Shown here: positions 1 through 7,686 of the stretch, piece after piece
Numbering within the stretch: the stretch's first letter is position 1
How the letters are laid out: each line of letters starts with the position of its first letter
Assembly: GCF_010119545.1 (NCBI RefSeq)
Contig: NZ_JAAEAA010000021.1
Coordinates: 1-64,000, forward strand
Source: Pontibacter fetidus
GTDB lineage: Bacteria > Bacteroidota > Bacteroidia > Cytophagales > Hymenobacteraceae
Direction: 5' to 3'
Length of the DNA: 64,000 nucleotides
Translations under genes and position numbers: made by a program
The notes under the pieces: model-generated
What the model was told of the DNA's origin: nothing
Seen by the model: the letters and a program-made list of their open reading frames with translations, nothing else
Databases searched by the model: none

Positions 1-70
1 CTTCCAGGATGACAAAAGAAAAAGTAGCAGAAACTCCCTCTCCTGGTAGGAGAGGGTTAGGGTGAGGTGA
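1..70. repeat. Dispersed intergenic repeat with CTCTCCT hairpin, copy 1
   Basis: This stretch is about 93% identical (5 differences in 70) to 10941-11010, and its second half matches 58861-58900. It carries the inverted repeat CTCTCCT/AGGAGAG followed by a GGGTGAGG tail. The copy begins at the left edge of the window, so it is probably incomplete. It lies downstream of a minus-strand gene and encodes nothing visible. Confidence 0.85.
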
Positions 71-131
71 AAATAGTATGAGGTAAAACTATACCTTTTG
101 CTTCAGAAGGATTACCAGAAGGAACGTGCAC

Positions 132-178
132 AAAAAAACTTCCCTGCTCACCAAATAACCAAGGTGGGCAAGGAAGTT
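132..178 (-). terminator. Rho-independent terminator for the DUF45 peptidase gene
   Basis: Arms 137-152 and 163-178 pair at about 14 of 16 positions. On the minus strand the hairpin is followed by a run of seven T. It sits about 50 bases after the stop of the minus-strand gene ending at 231. Confidence 0.7.
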
Positions 179-230
179 ATAGAAGGTAAAATACTTTAGT
201 ATAGTAACCGTGTAATCAATAGAATGTAGT

Positions 231-971
231 TTAAAAAATAGAGATCCTGTAATCTTTCAGTTTCTTATCCAGGGCCTTAGAGTTGCCACAGATCTTATCG
301 AGCAGTTTCCAGAAGCGGGGGCCGTGGTTTTTTTCTACGGTGTGTGCCAGTTCGTGCAGGATCACATAATCACAGAGGGCATCGGGGAGGCGCATCAGGT
401 GCAGATTCAGGTTAATGTTATTGGTGTGCGAGCAGCTGCCCCAGCGGCTTTTGGCATTCTTTATAAACACATTCTGGTAACTAAAGCCAAAGCGCTCTGC
501 AAAGTAGGCAACACGTTGTGGCAGGTATTCTTTAGCCTCTTTGCGGTAGGTCTCCTCTACAGATTTACGAATGAATTTCTGTACTTCCGGGTCGCTGGCG
601 TCTTTAAAAACAGGATACAACACATTAATGTAGCCACCCTCTATTACGCAGCGCATGTTATACTGGGCGTGTGTAAGGAGGCGCAACGTATGGAATCTGG
701 TTTTGAATTCTGTGTCGGGGTCGTAGGTGGTGAGCTTGGTTTCCTGCTGCTGCATGCGGCTCTGGTGCTCTTTTATCCAGTCGGCTTTGGTATAAATAAG
801 CTGCTCGGCCTTATCAAAACTGATGTGGGGCGGCACAGCCACTCTGATACCTTTCAGAGGCCTGACACTAATACTGATGCGCTTTGCTTTGTCGCTGCGC
901 TCTATCAAGACTTTCCCTATCCCGTCAATGTGTACATTAACTGATGAGAGCTTTAAAAAGGTTGTAGGCAC
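231..971 (-). CDS. YgjP/DUF45-like zinc metallopeptidase
   Basis: Predicted metal-dependent hydrolase of the YgjP-like/DUF45 family (PF01863), 246 residues. The gluzincin motif HELAH is at residues 206-210 with a third ligand candidate, His216, in the context NHGPRFW, which is diagnostic of this family. A conserved RWGSC lies at 176-180. There is no signal peptide, so it is probably cytoplasmic. The start used is GTG; an in-frame stop lies just upstream and no suitable ATG is available. Family members are often annotated as M48-like or SprT-like, and the substrate is unknown. It is followed by a clear terminator and appears to be transcribed alone. Confidence 0.85.
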   Translation of the reverse strand: MPTTFLKLSSVNVHIDGIGKVLIERSDKAKRISISVRPLKGIRVAVPPHISFDKAEQLIYTKADWIKEHQSRMQQQETKLTTYDPDTEFKTRFHTLRLLTHAQYNMRCVIEGGYINVLYPVFKDASDPEVQKFIRKSVEETYRKEAKEYLPQRVAYFAERFGFSYQNVFIKNAKSRWGSCSHTNNINLNLHLMRLPDALCDYVILHELAHTVEKNHGPRFWKLLDKICGNSKALDKKLKDYRISIF

Positions 972-1172
972 TTTGGCTAAAAGTTAAAATACAAAAACTC
1001 TGAACCAAATATAGATAATTATTGCCTTAGCAATCCAATATATAGCGCGCTTTTTTCTTTTTTTATTTAAATATATGTATTTGAATTGTACTATATTTTT
1101 ACGGAAGTCAGCTGTGTAAAACGTGGTGTAAGTACTGTAATACTAACTATAGGCGGCTCTAAAAGCATAAAA

Positions 1173-1209
1173 AAAACAGCCTGCCGTTTTTCACGCGGCA
1201 GGCTGTTTT
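1173..1209 (-). terminator. Rho-independent terminator for the 61-residue gene
   Basis: A perfect 14-bp stem (1173-1186 with 1196-1209) with a 9-base loop. The A-run at 1169-1176 becomes a T-run on the minus strand. It sits just after the stop at 1226. Confidence 0.85.
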
Positions 1210-1225
1210 AATACCTTAATAGTTG

Positions 1226-1411
1226 TTAGCGGATGTTGCCACCGGTTGCCATGTCGTCGTGGCGGCTTTTGTGCGAACGGCTGCTGTCGGTAGTATAAGA
1301 GCGTAAGGTTGGCTCTTTGTTTACTTTACCAGTACCGGCAATTTCAGGGTCAACAGGTTTTTTGTTTTGCTGATCCGTTGTTTTGTTCTCGTTCTTGTTT
1401 TCTGGTTTCAT
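1226..1411 (-). CDS. Small disordered hydrophilic protein, unknown
   Basis: A 61-residue protein rich in Lys, Asn, Ser, Thr and Asp with no hydrophobic segment, so it is probably intrinsically disordered. It lies 18 bases downstream of the DUF1232 gene on the same strand and is followed by a strong terminator, which suggests a two-gene transcript. I recognise no family. The terminator directly behind it supports it being a real expressed gene. Confidence 0.55.
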   Translation of the reverse strand: MKPENKNENKTTDQQNKKPVDPEIAGTGKVNKEPTLRSYTTDSSRSHKSRHDDMATGGNIR

Positions 1412-1429
1412 AGGTATAGTAGGTTACGT

Positions 1430-1972
1430 TTATAATTCGGTATGCCTGTCTATTTCTACGGAATCTGAGGGGCGGTCGCTGTATTTTGGTGTGCCAAAAG
1501 AACTATCGGCAGTATGTGCTGCCTGGTTATGGGCCTGCTCACGCATTTTCTCCTGGTGCACAATATCCCACTCTTTAAAACGGTCGAGCTCGGTTTTTAT
1601 ACTTGTCATAAACCAGGCCAGTAAGCTGGCATCGTCCAGCAAACCCACTACCGGAATAAAATCCGGAATAAGATCTAAAGGCATAATAAAGTAGATCAGC
1701 ACCGCTACGCCACCTACCAGCGTTGTAGTTGGTATGCCTTTATAGTCGCCGGCAACGGCAGCTTTTATCATGCGCGACAGCAATTGCAGGTTTTCCCAGG
1801 CTTCGGCGGCCAGGCTGCCAACACTTTTTTTAGCGGTCGCTTTTTTAAAAGCCTCGTTCAGTAATTTGGTTATTTCGGCCGGGTGCTTCAGGTATCTTTC
1901 GGCTTTGGCCAGTAATTTTTTAAATAAAGAGCTCTGCGAAATGTTTTTACCGTCGGGTGCCTGGTTGTTCAT
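1430..1972 (-). CDS. DUF1232 (YkvA-like) membrane protein
   Basis: 180 residues. The central part contains the signature of the DUF1232/YkvA family (PF06803): a hydrophobic segment, then MPLDLIPDFIPVVGLLDD and a further hydrophobic stretch, at about residues 90-120. The N-terminal third is helical and charged, and the C-terminus is hydrophilic. The function of the family is unknown; it is a small inner-membrane protein. It begins with ATG and is probably cotranscribed with the 61-residue gene that follows. Confidence 0.85.
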   Translation of the reverse strand: MNNQAPDGKNISQSSLFKKLLAKAERYLKHPAEITKLLNEAFKKATAKKSVGSLAAEAWENLQLLSRMIKAAVAGDYKGIPTTTLVGGVAVLIYFIMPLDLIPDFIPVVGLLDDASLLAWFMTSIKTELDRFKEWDIVHQEKMREQAHNQAAHTADSSFGTPKYSDRPSDSVEIDRHTEL

Positions 1973-2102
1973 GGGTCGTGGGGTGTAATACCTGTTTGTG
2001 TATGTGTTTTTGCGGATGCCTGCTTTGCGGGTGCAAATTTGGTTAAAGTAATGCTAACCTACCTATACTTACCAGATATAAAATTGTTGTACCTGGCAGC
2101 AA

Positions 2103-2135
2103 ATAAAAAAGCCCCGCAGTTTTGCTGCAAGGCTT
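2103..2135 (-). terminator. Terminator downstream of the NlpC/P60 gene
   Basis: An imperfect hairpin (AAGCC...GCAG, loop, CTGC...GGCTT) followed on the minus strand by a T-run (complement of the A-run near 2103-2109). Confidence 0.65.
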
Positions 2136-2158
2136 GTATAACTATAGCTGACCAGGGC

Positions 2159-2797
2159 TTAAATCACGCGGCCGCCGGCATAGTAGTTTCTGCGGTAAAA
2201 AGGCTCCTTAAGTGAGCTAACCATTACACCACCGTTTGTTGCCGAGTGTATAAATTTACCGTTTTTAAGATAAATGCCCACATGGAAGATGGGCTGATTG
2301 GGGCCACGTTTAAAAAACACCAGGTCGCCGGTGCGTAAATTATCTTTTTTGATGCGGGCTACATGCTGGTACATGGCGTGCGAGCTACGGCTCAGGCGGA
2401 TGCCGTATACCTGGCGGTAGATGCTGGTAACAAACCCGGAGCAATCGGTACCACTTTTAGAGCCGCTGCCATAGCGGTAAGGGGTGCCCAGCCAGCTGGC
2501 TACTGTCTGTACCAGGGTTTTATTTTTGCTGGTGGCAAACTGCATCCCCAGCTTTTTAGAGTAAAACGCTTCTGATTCGGGTTTCGGGGCAGGTGCCGGT
2601 TCAGGTTCCGGGAGCTTTATCAGTGGGTCCTTTTCAAGAAGTGCAGCAGTCAGGTCCTGACCCGAGTTAATGGCGTAGGGGGTAATAGCGGCTACTGGTT
2701 GCGGCAACTCCGCCGACGCAGCCGGCGTTACTTCGTAAAAGTATGACAGGGTTAGCGATAAAGCTGCCAGTATACTTAATATGATGGTTTTCTTCAT
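2159..2797 (-). CDS. Secreted NlpC/P60 (C40) cell-wall peptidase
   Basis: 212 residues. An N-terminal signal-like segment (1-29) and a Pro/Glu-rich linker (about 60-75) precede a C-terminal NlpC/P60 domain (about 90-212). The catalytic residues are visible: Cys119 in TDCSGF, His172 in FHVGIY and His184 in FIHSA. C40 enzymes cleave the D-Glu-diaminopimelate bond of peptidoglycan stem peptides, here presumably in the periplasm. It appears monocistronic with its own terminator. Confidence 0.9.
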   Translation of the reverse strand: MKKTIILSILAALSLTLSYFYEVTPAASAELPQPVAAITPYAINSGQDLTAALLEKDPLIKLPEPEPAPAPKPESEAFYSKKLGMQFATSKNKTLVQTVASWLGTPYRYGSGSKSGTDCSGFVTSIYRQVYGIRLSRSSHAMYQHVARIKKDNLRTGDLVFFKRGPNQPIFHVGIYLKNGKFIHSATNGGVMVSSLKEPFYRRNYYAGGRVI

Positions 2798-2996
2798 AGG
2801 GTTTGGCTCGTTAGCTCCCGCACCGTGCGGGTAAACAGTTTCACCTTATTTAAGCAGCTTTTTTTGCACTAAAATTGGCTTTAAACTATAAAGAAGCCTT
2901 TTGTGCTGCGCTGCTGCGGGCAAAAATAAGTACAAAAAACTTAACTGCCAAACCGGGTATATATTGCATCCGCCTGTAAATAAGATGCTTCTACCC

Positions 2997-3006
2997 AACT
3001 ATAGTT
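2997..3006. repeat. AACTATAGTT palindrome (example site)
   Basis: An exact copy of the 10-bp palindrome that recurs across the window. Further exact copies start at 9501, 14440, 20932, 21106, 21758, 22350, 32273, 43926, 48498, 51682, 56411 and 61216. Confidence 0.95.
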
Positions 3007-3079
3007 ACCGTTAACCCTATTTGCTATAAGTATAGTTTAGTCACGTGTTAGAATAAGTATAAAAAATAATTGTAGTTAC

Positions 3080-3457
3080 ATGCACTATAAAATTGTAGAA
3101 AAATCGCTGTTTGCCCGGATTGCGCGCATGGTTTTGAAGAGCAGCAACGTGGCAATGGTAATCGGGAATAAGATACATTTAAGCGGTGTAGACAAGCATA
3201 CTTTTGAGCGCGACGAAGGCTGGCTGGCGCACGAATTATGCCACATCCGGCAGTTTCAGGAGCATGGGTATTTCCGGTTTTTGTGGCTGTACCTGAAGGA
3301 AAGTTATAATGTTGGATACTATAACAACAAGTATGAAGTAGAAGCCCGCGAAGCTGGCAGCAAACACAAACGCCACCAGGCTGCTACTAAAAAAGAAACG
3401 GGCAATGTAAAACCCTCCGGCTTGCCATTGCCATCTGATGTTAAAAAGGAAGTCTAG
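3080..3457 (+). CDS. DUF4157-type zincin-like protein
   Basis: 125 residues. HELCH at 51-55 is an HExxH zinc motif followed by IRQF, as in DUF4157 proteins, and the later EVEARE segment could supply the third ligand. There is no signal peptide. The C-terminal third is Lys-rich and low in complexity. DUF4157 proteins are presumed metallopeptidases with unknown substrates. The ATG start is preceded by an AT-rich leader with GTATAGTTTA at about 3024. It is the only plus-strand gene among minus-strand neighbours here. Confidence 0.75.
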   Translation: MHYKIVEKSLFARIARMVLKSSNVAMVIGNKIHLSGVDKHTFERDEGWLAHELCHIRQFQEHGYFRFLWLYLKESYNVGYYNNKYEVEAREAGSKHKRHQAATKKETGNVKPSGLPLPSDVKKEV

Positions 3458-3492
3458 TTTCTGAAACAATACCTGGCAATAACCGGCTGTTG

Positions 3493-4047
3493 CTATACTT
3501 CAGGTATAATTTTCAGATACTGTTCTTTTGTAAGTTTCCAGCGTTTTACTTCCTGCTCAAAATTAAGTGTGCCCGGTATGGTGGTGTACTGCTTTTCAAA
3601 TACAAAGCCTACTTTTTCCAACGTCTTATTAGGTGCAGAATTAAGCGCATAAGGTTCGCAGTATAGTTCTTTCAGCCTTAAGTTCTCGAAAAAGTAAGGC
3701 AGCGACTTTTTTACTAGTTCTGAACCAACACCTTTTTGCCTGTTTTCGGGCTGCCACAAATGCAGGTGCATAAAAGCCTGCTTGCCATATACGATCTGGT
3801 TCACATTGCAATGGCCAGCGGGTTTATCATCCATCATCCAGATAAGGGCGTAGGTTTGTTTTGCTTCGTAGGGTGCCTGTAACTGCGCTTGTAGCATATT
3901 GGTCAGCCCTTCTCTTGTAGGCAATTTGGCCAGGTCCACGCCCATACTTACCAGAAACGCAGGGTTAGAGGTTAACCAGTAATCGGCAATAAGGTTGATG
4001 TCGGCTGCAAGCATCTCTCTTATAGCTAGGTTGGCGGGGTTTTGCAT
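3493..4047 (-). CDS. GNAT family N-acetyltransferase
   Basis: About 184 residues from the ATG at 4047. The open frame extends to a TTG at 4116 inside the preceding gene, but those 23 residues do not look like acetyltransferase, so I prefer the ATG. The acetyl-CoA binding motif A is seen in the RQKGVGSEL segment, and the NKTLEKVGFVFE context is typical of ribosomal-protein or amino-acid acetyltransferases. The substrate is unknown. It follows the MORN/TPR gene closely on the same strand and may be cotranscribed. Confidence 0.75.
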   Translation of the reverse strand: MQNPANLAIREMLAADINLIADYWLTSNPAFLVSMGVDLAKLPTREGLTNMLQAQLQAPYEAKQTYALIWMMDDKPAGHCNVNQIVYGKQAFMHLHLWQPENRQKGVGSELVKKSLPYFFENLRLKELYCEPYALNSAPNKTLEKVGFVFEKQYTTIPGTLNFEQEVKRWKLTKEQYLKIIPEV

Positions 4048-4106
4048 TGGAGTTTGTTGGTTAACGGATTTGTGCAGCGGAAGCGTAGCGAGAGGAAAGT
4101 CCTTTT

Positions 4107-5189
4107 CTATTTGCAATAAGTTTTTATAGCGTTAATTATCATCTGCTTCTTATCTCCTAATTGATAGCCTTGCTTCAGGTCCGCGCAAATTTGCTCCTGC
4201 TCTTCTCTGGGTATTTCTGCTTTGCCTCTCGATGCCAACACGGTAACTCCATTCGTCTTGCTCAAGGTTCTTCTGCCTTTAAACTCGTATTTGCGGATTC
4301 TGGCAAACGCTCGGTTGCTTAGTGCCTTCATATGCAATGGCTCAAGTTCTAACGTTTTATTGTAGTCTTTGATAGCTTCGTCAAACTTAAGGTCATAGAA
4401 ATAGGCTGTTCCCCTTTCAAAGTATGCGTCGGTGTAATTTGGGTCTAGTTCGATGGCTTTGTCAAGAGTCTTTACAGAGCCTTGAAAGTTTCCCTCTCTG
4501 AACTGCTGGTTTGCCTTAGAAAGAAGCGTATGGTATTTCTCCTGCTCTTTAGAAGGCATGGTTTTACCAGCTTTAAATTCTGTCAGGCGTTTTAGGTTGC
4601 CCGTTGAATACCACTCTTCCCAGTTACCATTTTCTTTGCCGTCTTTGAACACACCCTTATACTTGAGTTGTCCATTTGGGAAATACTGTTCTGCTTCACC
4701 GTTTTCAATTCCATTGCTGTAGTTTCTCTGAAAGTTCTTCTTTCCATCAGGGTAGTAGACTGTTCGTATACCTTCTACAACTCCTTCTTTGAAGTTTCCT
4801 TCGCCTTGCTTCTTGCCATTCAGGAAGTAGTCGATAAAAGGTCCTGAATAATGAGTTGGCGAGTTTATAAGGTGCCACTTTCCGTCAATCCTTTCCATAG
4901 CCTTTGTGGATGGGATCTGCTTTAATTCTGATGAGCGGCTGGCATATGCTTTAGTTGTGATAAGAATCACCTTGTCAAGGTCTTTGTAGCCGTACTGCTC
5001 TATTGCTGCCTTATCAGTGACAACAGTTATCTCCTGAATATCTGCTTCGCTCAATGAACTGAAGCCTTCTTCTGGTTCATCAGTAACAGGTATAGAGTCT
5101 ACTACATAAAGGATTCTTTCTTCAGCTTCCTGTGCAAAAGCAAAGACCATCAGGAATAGGAATAGTAAAGTGGTAAAGAGTATTTTCAT
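4107..5189 (-). CDS. Secreted MORN-repeat and TPR protein
   Basis: 360 residues. There is a signal peptide at 1-19 (ending AFA-Q), then a region with about five YwqK-type MORN repeats (roughly 125-225; patterns such as YFLNGKKQGEG and YFPNGQLKYKG), then two to three TPR motifs (roughly 230-310; AIELDPNYTDAYFERG and similar). It is probably periplasmic or outer-membrane associated. The MORN repeats resemble those annotated as 'YwqK family antitoxin', but a toxin-antitoxin role is not supported here. The function is unknown; protein-protein interaction is likely. Confidence 0.75.
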   Translation of the reverse strand: MKILFTTLLFLFLMVFAFAQEAEERILYVVDSIPVTDEPEEGFSSLSEADIQEITVVTDKAAIEQYGYKDLDKVILITTKAYASRSSELKQIPSTKAMERIDGKWHLINSPTHYSGPFIDYFLNGKKQGEGNFKEGVVEGIRTVYYPDGKKNFQRNYSNGIENGEAEQYFPNGQLKYKGVFKDGKENGNWEEWYSTGNLKRLTEFKAGKTMPSKEQEKYHTLLSKANQQFREGNFQGSVKTLDKAIELDPNYTDAYFERGTAYFYDLKFDEAIKDYNKTLELEPLHMKALSNRAFARIRKYEFKGRRTLSKTNGVTVLASRGKAEIPREEQEQICADLKQGYQLGDKKQMIINAIKTYCK

Positions 5190-5320
5190 TTATTTATAAT
5201 TTGACCGTCAACGTGTTCGTGTATACCTTGTGCGAGGCTTTCAGCCGAAGCTTTAGGTATAAACCAGTTCTTAGTTCATTTTTCTTGTTATCAATTCTGC
5301 TCAGTCAGCGAACTATGGTA

Positions 5321-5617
5321 CTACTTATCATGAAAGTAAATAGCAAAAAATATGATGCTATTAACAAACAAAAACATAAACGCCAATACTGAAAGTACAG
5401 CTTTCCTTTTGTTTACCAGATAAGTATACATCAAGATGAGGAGAAACCCTTCTATGCTTGCGATAATCCATCTGGTAAGCACTTCTACTTCAAAACTTCT
5501 TTGTAAGGCATTAGGAATAAATGAGCTATTGATAAACGTATTTAAGTATAAAATTACAATTAACAGAAAAAGGAAAAATGCAGTATTGGCTATCCAAATC
5601 AGGTATGGTTTGAGCAT
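5321..5617 (-). CDS. Small membrane protein, unknown
   Basis: 98 residues with three hydrophobic segments (about 8-28, 45-65 and 72-94), so probably an integral inner-membrane protein. It is AT-rich compared with the peptidase and hflX genes nearby. I recognise no family. It lies between the MORN/TPR gene and a near-palindrome at 5659-5710. Confidence 0.5.
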   Translation of the reverse strand: MLKPYLIWIANTAFFLFLLIVILYLNTFINSSFIPNALQRSFEVEVLTRWIIASIEGFLLILMYTYLVNKRKAVLSVLAFMFLFVNSIIFFAIYFHDK

Positions 5618-5658
5618 TTTTTCTTTTCCTTTAAAGAGAATCTATAATTCCTATAACC

Positions 5659-5710
5659 GCTAACGTACTGGGCCATAAGGCGGCGTAGCTGGCTTATGGG
5701 TGTGGTTAGC
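5659..5710. repeat. 52-bp near-palindrome with GCTAAC/GTTAGC ends
   Basis: Outer arms GCTAAC (5659-5664) and GTTAGC (5705-5710) and inner arms CCATAAG (5673-5679) and CTTATGG (5693-5699) are separated by short unpaired bulges. The right end extends to GTTAGCAGT, whose inverse, ACTGCTAAC, occurs again at 6132-6140 beyond the next gene. The two-arm bulged architecture recalls integron attC sites, but the core does not fit the RYYYAAC/GTTRRRY consensus exactly. It could equally be an intergenic REP-like hairpin. Confidence 0.6.
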
Positions 5711-5727
5711 AGTAGGGATTCTTTTCA

Positions 5728-6108
5728 TTACCTCAGTTTCTGTTTAAGCTCTAATTTACCTTCTTCTTTCAGTGTATCGAAGTCAGAATAGTTAAAACTC
5801 TTATCTAGAGATTCTGAGTCGGTTACTTCATAAATCTCAATATTCTTATCGTCCCACCAGTCATTTGTGTCGATTGTATCTAGTTTGTTTACTACATAAA
5901 ATCTGGTCCAAGTTTTCTTTATCTCCCCAAATTGCTTTGTTTGATGATTGACAACGATGTCCCCTTGTCGGGACCTATAAAAAATGTCTTGATTGTCACC
6001 ATATCTGTCTTCAATCTCCATTCCATAAAGTCCGACTGCAATGAATAAAGCCATTCCTACTACTATTAGGCTTAGGGTTCCTAATATGATTTTAAACCTT
6101 TTATTCAT
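5728..6108 (-). CDS. Membrane-anchored small protein, unknown
   Basis: 126 residues. One N-terminal transmembrane segment (about 7-29) precedes a charged, Asp/Tyr-rich extracytoplasmic domain containing DTNDWWDDKN. I recognise no family. The gene is bounded by GTTAGCAGT at 5705-5713 and its inverse ACTGCTAAC at 6132-6140. It is AT-rich, which together with the flanking repeats hints at acquisition. Confidence 0.5.
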   Translation of the reverse strand: MNKRFKIILGTLSLIVVGMALFIAVGLYGMEIEDRYGDNQDIFYRSRQGDIVVNHQTKQFGEIKKTWTRFYVVNKLDTIDTNDWWDDKNIEIYEVTDSESLDKSFNYSDFDTLKEEGKLELKQKLR

Positions 6109-6426
6109 TGTTAGTTTTATACTTGCGCCTTACTGCTAACTAACAGCTAAACGAAAACATACGCTTATCTACACTATAGCTGTAGGTTTGAAATTCTATT
6201 TTGATGCAGCTTTTCTACAGTATTAGTATAACATCTAGCTAATATAGTTAAATCAAAACATTAAAAATGTATCTGCTAACTGAATAACAGGTGCTCTATA
6301 CTTCAGACTATAGTTTGTGACGTATGCTTCATGCTGCTTAAAGGTGATCAGTAAATGTTGATAAACCCACACCGTTTATAGTGCGTTAAGTGGTAAGTAT
6401 AAAACCAACTATAAACGCATAAAACT
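6109..6426. other. Gene-free divergent intergenic region
   Basis: 318 bases between two divergent genes. It is AT-rich, with ACTGCTAAC (6132-6140), two CTATAG sites (about 6173 and 6308) and AAGTATAA/ACTATAA motifs directly before the DJ-1/PfpI gene. I see no RNA gene or open frame. It presumably holds both promoters, but no convincing -33/-7 pair was found. Confidence 0.6.
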
Positions 6427-6984
6427 ATGGCAAACAAACTCGAAGGTAAAAAGATAGCTGTATTGGTGGAAGAAGGATTTGAGCAGGAAGAACTGACTAA
6501 ACCAATGCAAGCCCTGAAAGACGCAGGTGCCGAAGCGCACATCATCTCACCGAACAAGAATAACGAAATTAAAGCCTGGAACCACACCGACTGGGGCGAG
6601 AAATTTAAGGTAGATAAAAAGTTAAGCGAAGTAAATGCCGATAGCTATGATGGGCTGCTGTTACCGGGCGGCGTGATGAACCCCGACAAACTGCGCACCA
6701 ATAAAGAGGCCGTAAATTTTGTAGGCAAATTTATGGAAAGTGGCAAGCCGGTTGCCGCCATCTGCCACGCCCCCTGGACTCTGATAGAAACCGGTAAGAT
6801 AAAAGGCCGCAAAATGACCAGCTACCACACACTGCAAACCGACCTTAAAAATGCCGGTGCCAATTGGGTAGATGAAGAAGTAGTAGTAGACCAGGGCTTG
6901 GTTACCAGCCGCAAACCCGATGATATTCCGGCTTTCAATAAAAAGATGATAGAGGAATTTGCTGAGGGCAGGCACAACCGATAA
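6427..6984 (+). CDS. DJ-1/PfpI family protein (type 1 glutamine amidotransferase-like)
   Basis: 185 residues, the full length for the PfpI/YraA/YhbO group. The nucleophile elbow AAICHAPW places Cys113 next to His114, and the partner acid lies in the N-terminal VEEGFEQEE segment (Glu15/16). The GGVMNPDKLR segment is typical of the PfpI subfamily. Members have been described as proteases, chaperones or glyoxal-detoxifying deglycases under stress; which applies here cannot be told from sequence. It is cytoplasmic, monocistronic and closed by a bidirectional terminator. Confidence 0.9.
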   Translation: MANKLEGKKIAVLVEEGFEQEELTKPMQALKDAGAEAHIISPNKNNEIKAWNHTDWGEKFKVDKKLSEVNADSYDGLLLPGGVMNPDKLRTNKEAVNFVGKFMESGKPVAAICHAPWTLIETGKIKGRKMTSYHTLQTDLKNAGANWVDEEVVVDQGLVTSRKPDDIPAFNKKMIEEFAEGRHNR

Positions 6985-6995
6985 GTATAAACTAT

Positions 6996-7036
6996 AAAAC
7001 AAAGCCGCGACAGTTCTGCTGCCGCGGCTTTGTTTT
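6996..7036. terminator. Bidirectional terminator between convergent genes
   Basis: A 14-bp stem (6996-7009 with 7023-7036) flanked by A and T runs. It serves the plus-strand DJ-1/PfpI gene and the minus-strand gene whose stop codon begins at 7037-7039. Confidence 0.85.
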
Positions 7037-7582
7037 TTATGAAGGTATCAGGCTGTAAAGTATAGTTGCTTTATCTTCCAGCATAGTTGCCAGCACTACA
7101 TCCAGTAGCAGCAAAAAGAAACCCTGCAGCACTATAGACTGGCCCCAGCCTTTCAGTTGTTCTATTTTAGGCGATGTTCTGGAGCGCTCCTGCAGCCAGA
7201 TGCCTATAAACAGGTAAGCCACATCCAGGCCAATGTTCAGGTACAGTATCTTTTTATACCAGTCGTGTTGTTGTATGCTTTCGGGCAGGGCCAGGGTAGC
7301 GGGCGTTTGTGTGAGCAGCGAGTATAAGGCTACCGATGCGATGACCATGTTCACGATGTTCCAGTAAATGTTCATCTGGAAAAAGAAGCGCTTGTTGCGG
7401 GTGGCTTTCATCAGCTTAAAGCTCCCGATAATGATGTTTAGCAGCGCCCATACGCCCAGCACGATCATGCCAATTTTAAGCACTTCGTTTTGGTGCAGGT
7501 TAAACGTTGCCAGCATGTTTGTTTGCGCATTTGCCACCCCCGACATCAGCAAAAACAATAGCAGGCAAAGGTACTTTCTCAT
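7037..7582 (-). CDS. Polytopic membrane protein with signal peptide, unknown
   Basis: 181 residues. There is a cleavable signal at 1-19 (ANA-Q), then about four transmembrane segments (roughly 36-56, 68-90, 110-130 and 145-170). It resembles the DUF6992 type of Bacteroidota membrane proteins as I remember it, but the assignment is weak. No catalytic motif is seen. Confidence 0.6.
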   Translation of the reverse strand: MRKYLCLLLFLLMSGVANAQTNMLATFNLHQNEVLKIGMIVLGVWALLNIIIGSFKLMKATRNKRFFFQMNIYWNIVNMVIASVALYSLLTQTPATLALPESIQQHDWYKKILYLNIGLDVAYLFIGIWLQERSRTSPKIEQLKGWGQSIVLQGFFLLLLDVVLATMLEDKATILYSLIPS

Positions 7583-7686
7583 AATAAAAAGGTTGGTTAC
7601 TGTAGCTACAAACGCAGAGGGTTGGGTTTTAGCATATTAAGGGCAGTAATGCTAGAGTAAAGGGAAGGCTGCACAGTACATTTCTG

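Noticed and set aside
324..944. 206-residue plus-strand open frame opposite the DUF45 peptidase
   Set aside because: It is the antisense shadow of a gene with clear HELAH and RWGSC motifs, and its own translation has no recognisable domain.
4048..4116. N-terminal extension of the acetyltransferase to a TTG overlapping the MORN/TPR gene
   Set aside because: The 23 extra residues are translated from the end of the upstream gene and do not look like GNAT sequence; ATG at 4047 fits better. The same reasoning removed TTG-started or non-matching extensions at 17989, 19509, 24498, 36288, 37707, 40789 and 61086.
4107..5189. Toxin-antitoxin reading of the MORN repeats ('YwqK antitoxin')
   Set aside because: The protein is secreted, carries TPRs and has no toxin partner next to it; the label comes only from repeat similarity.
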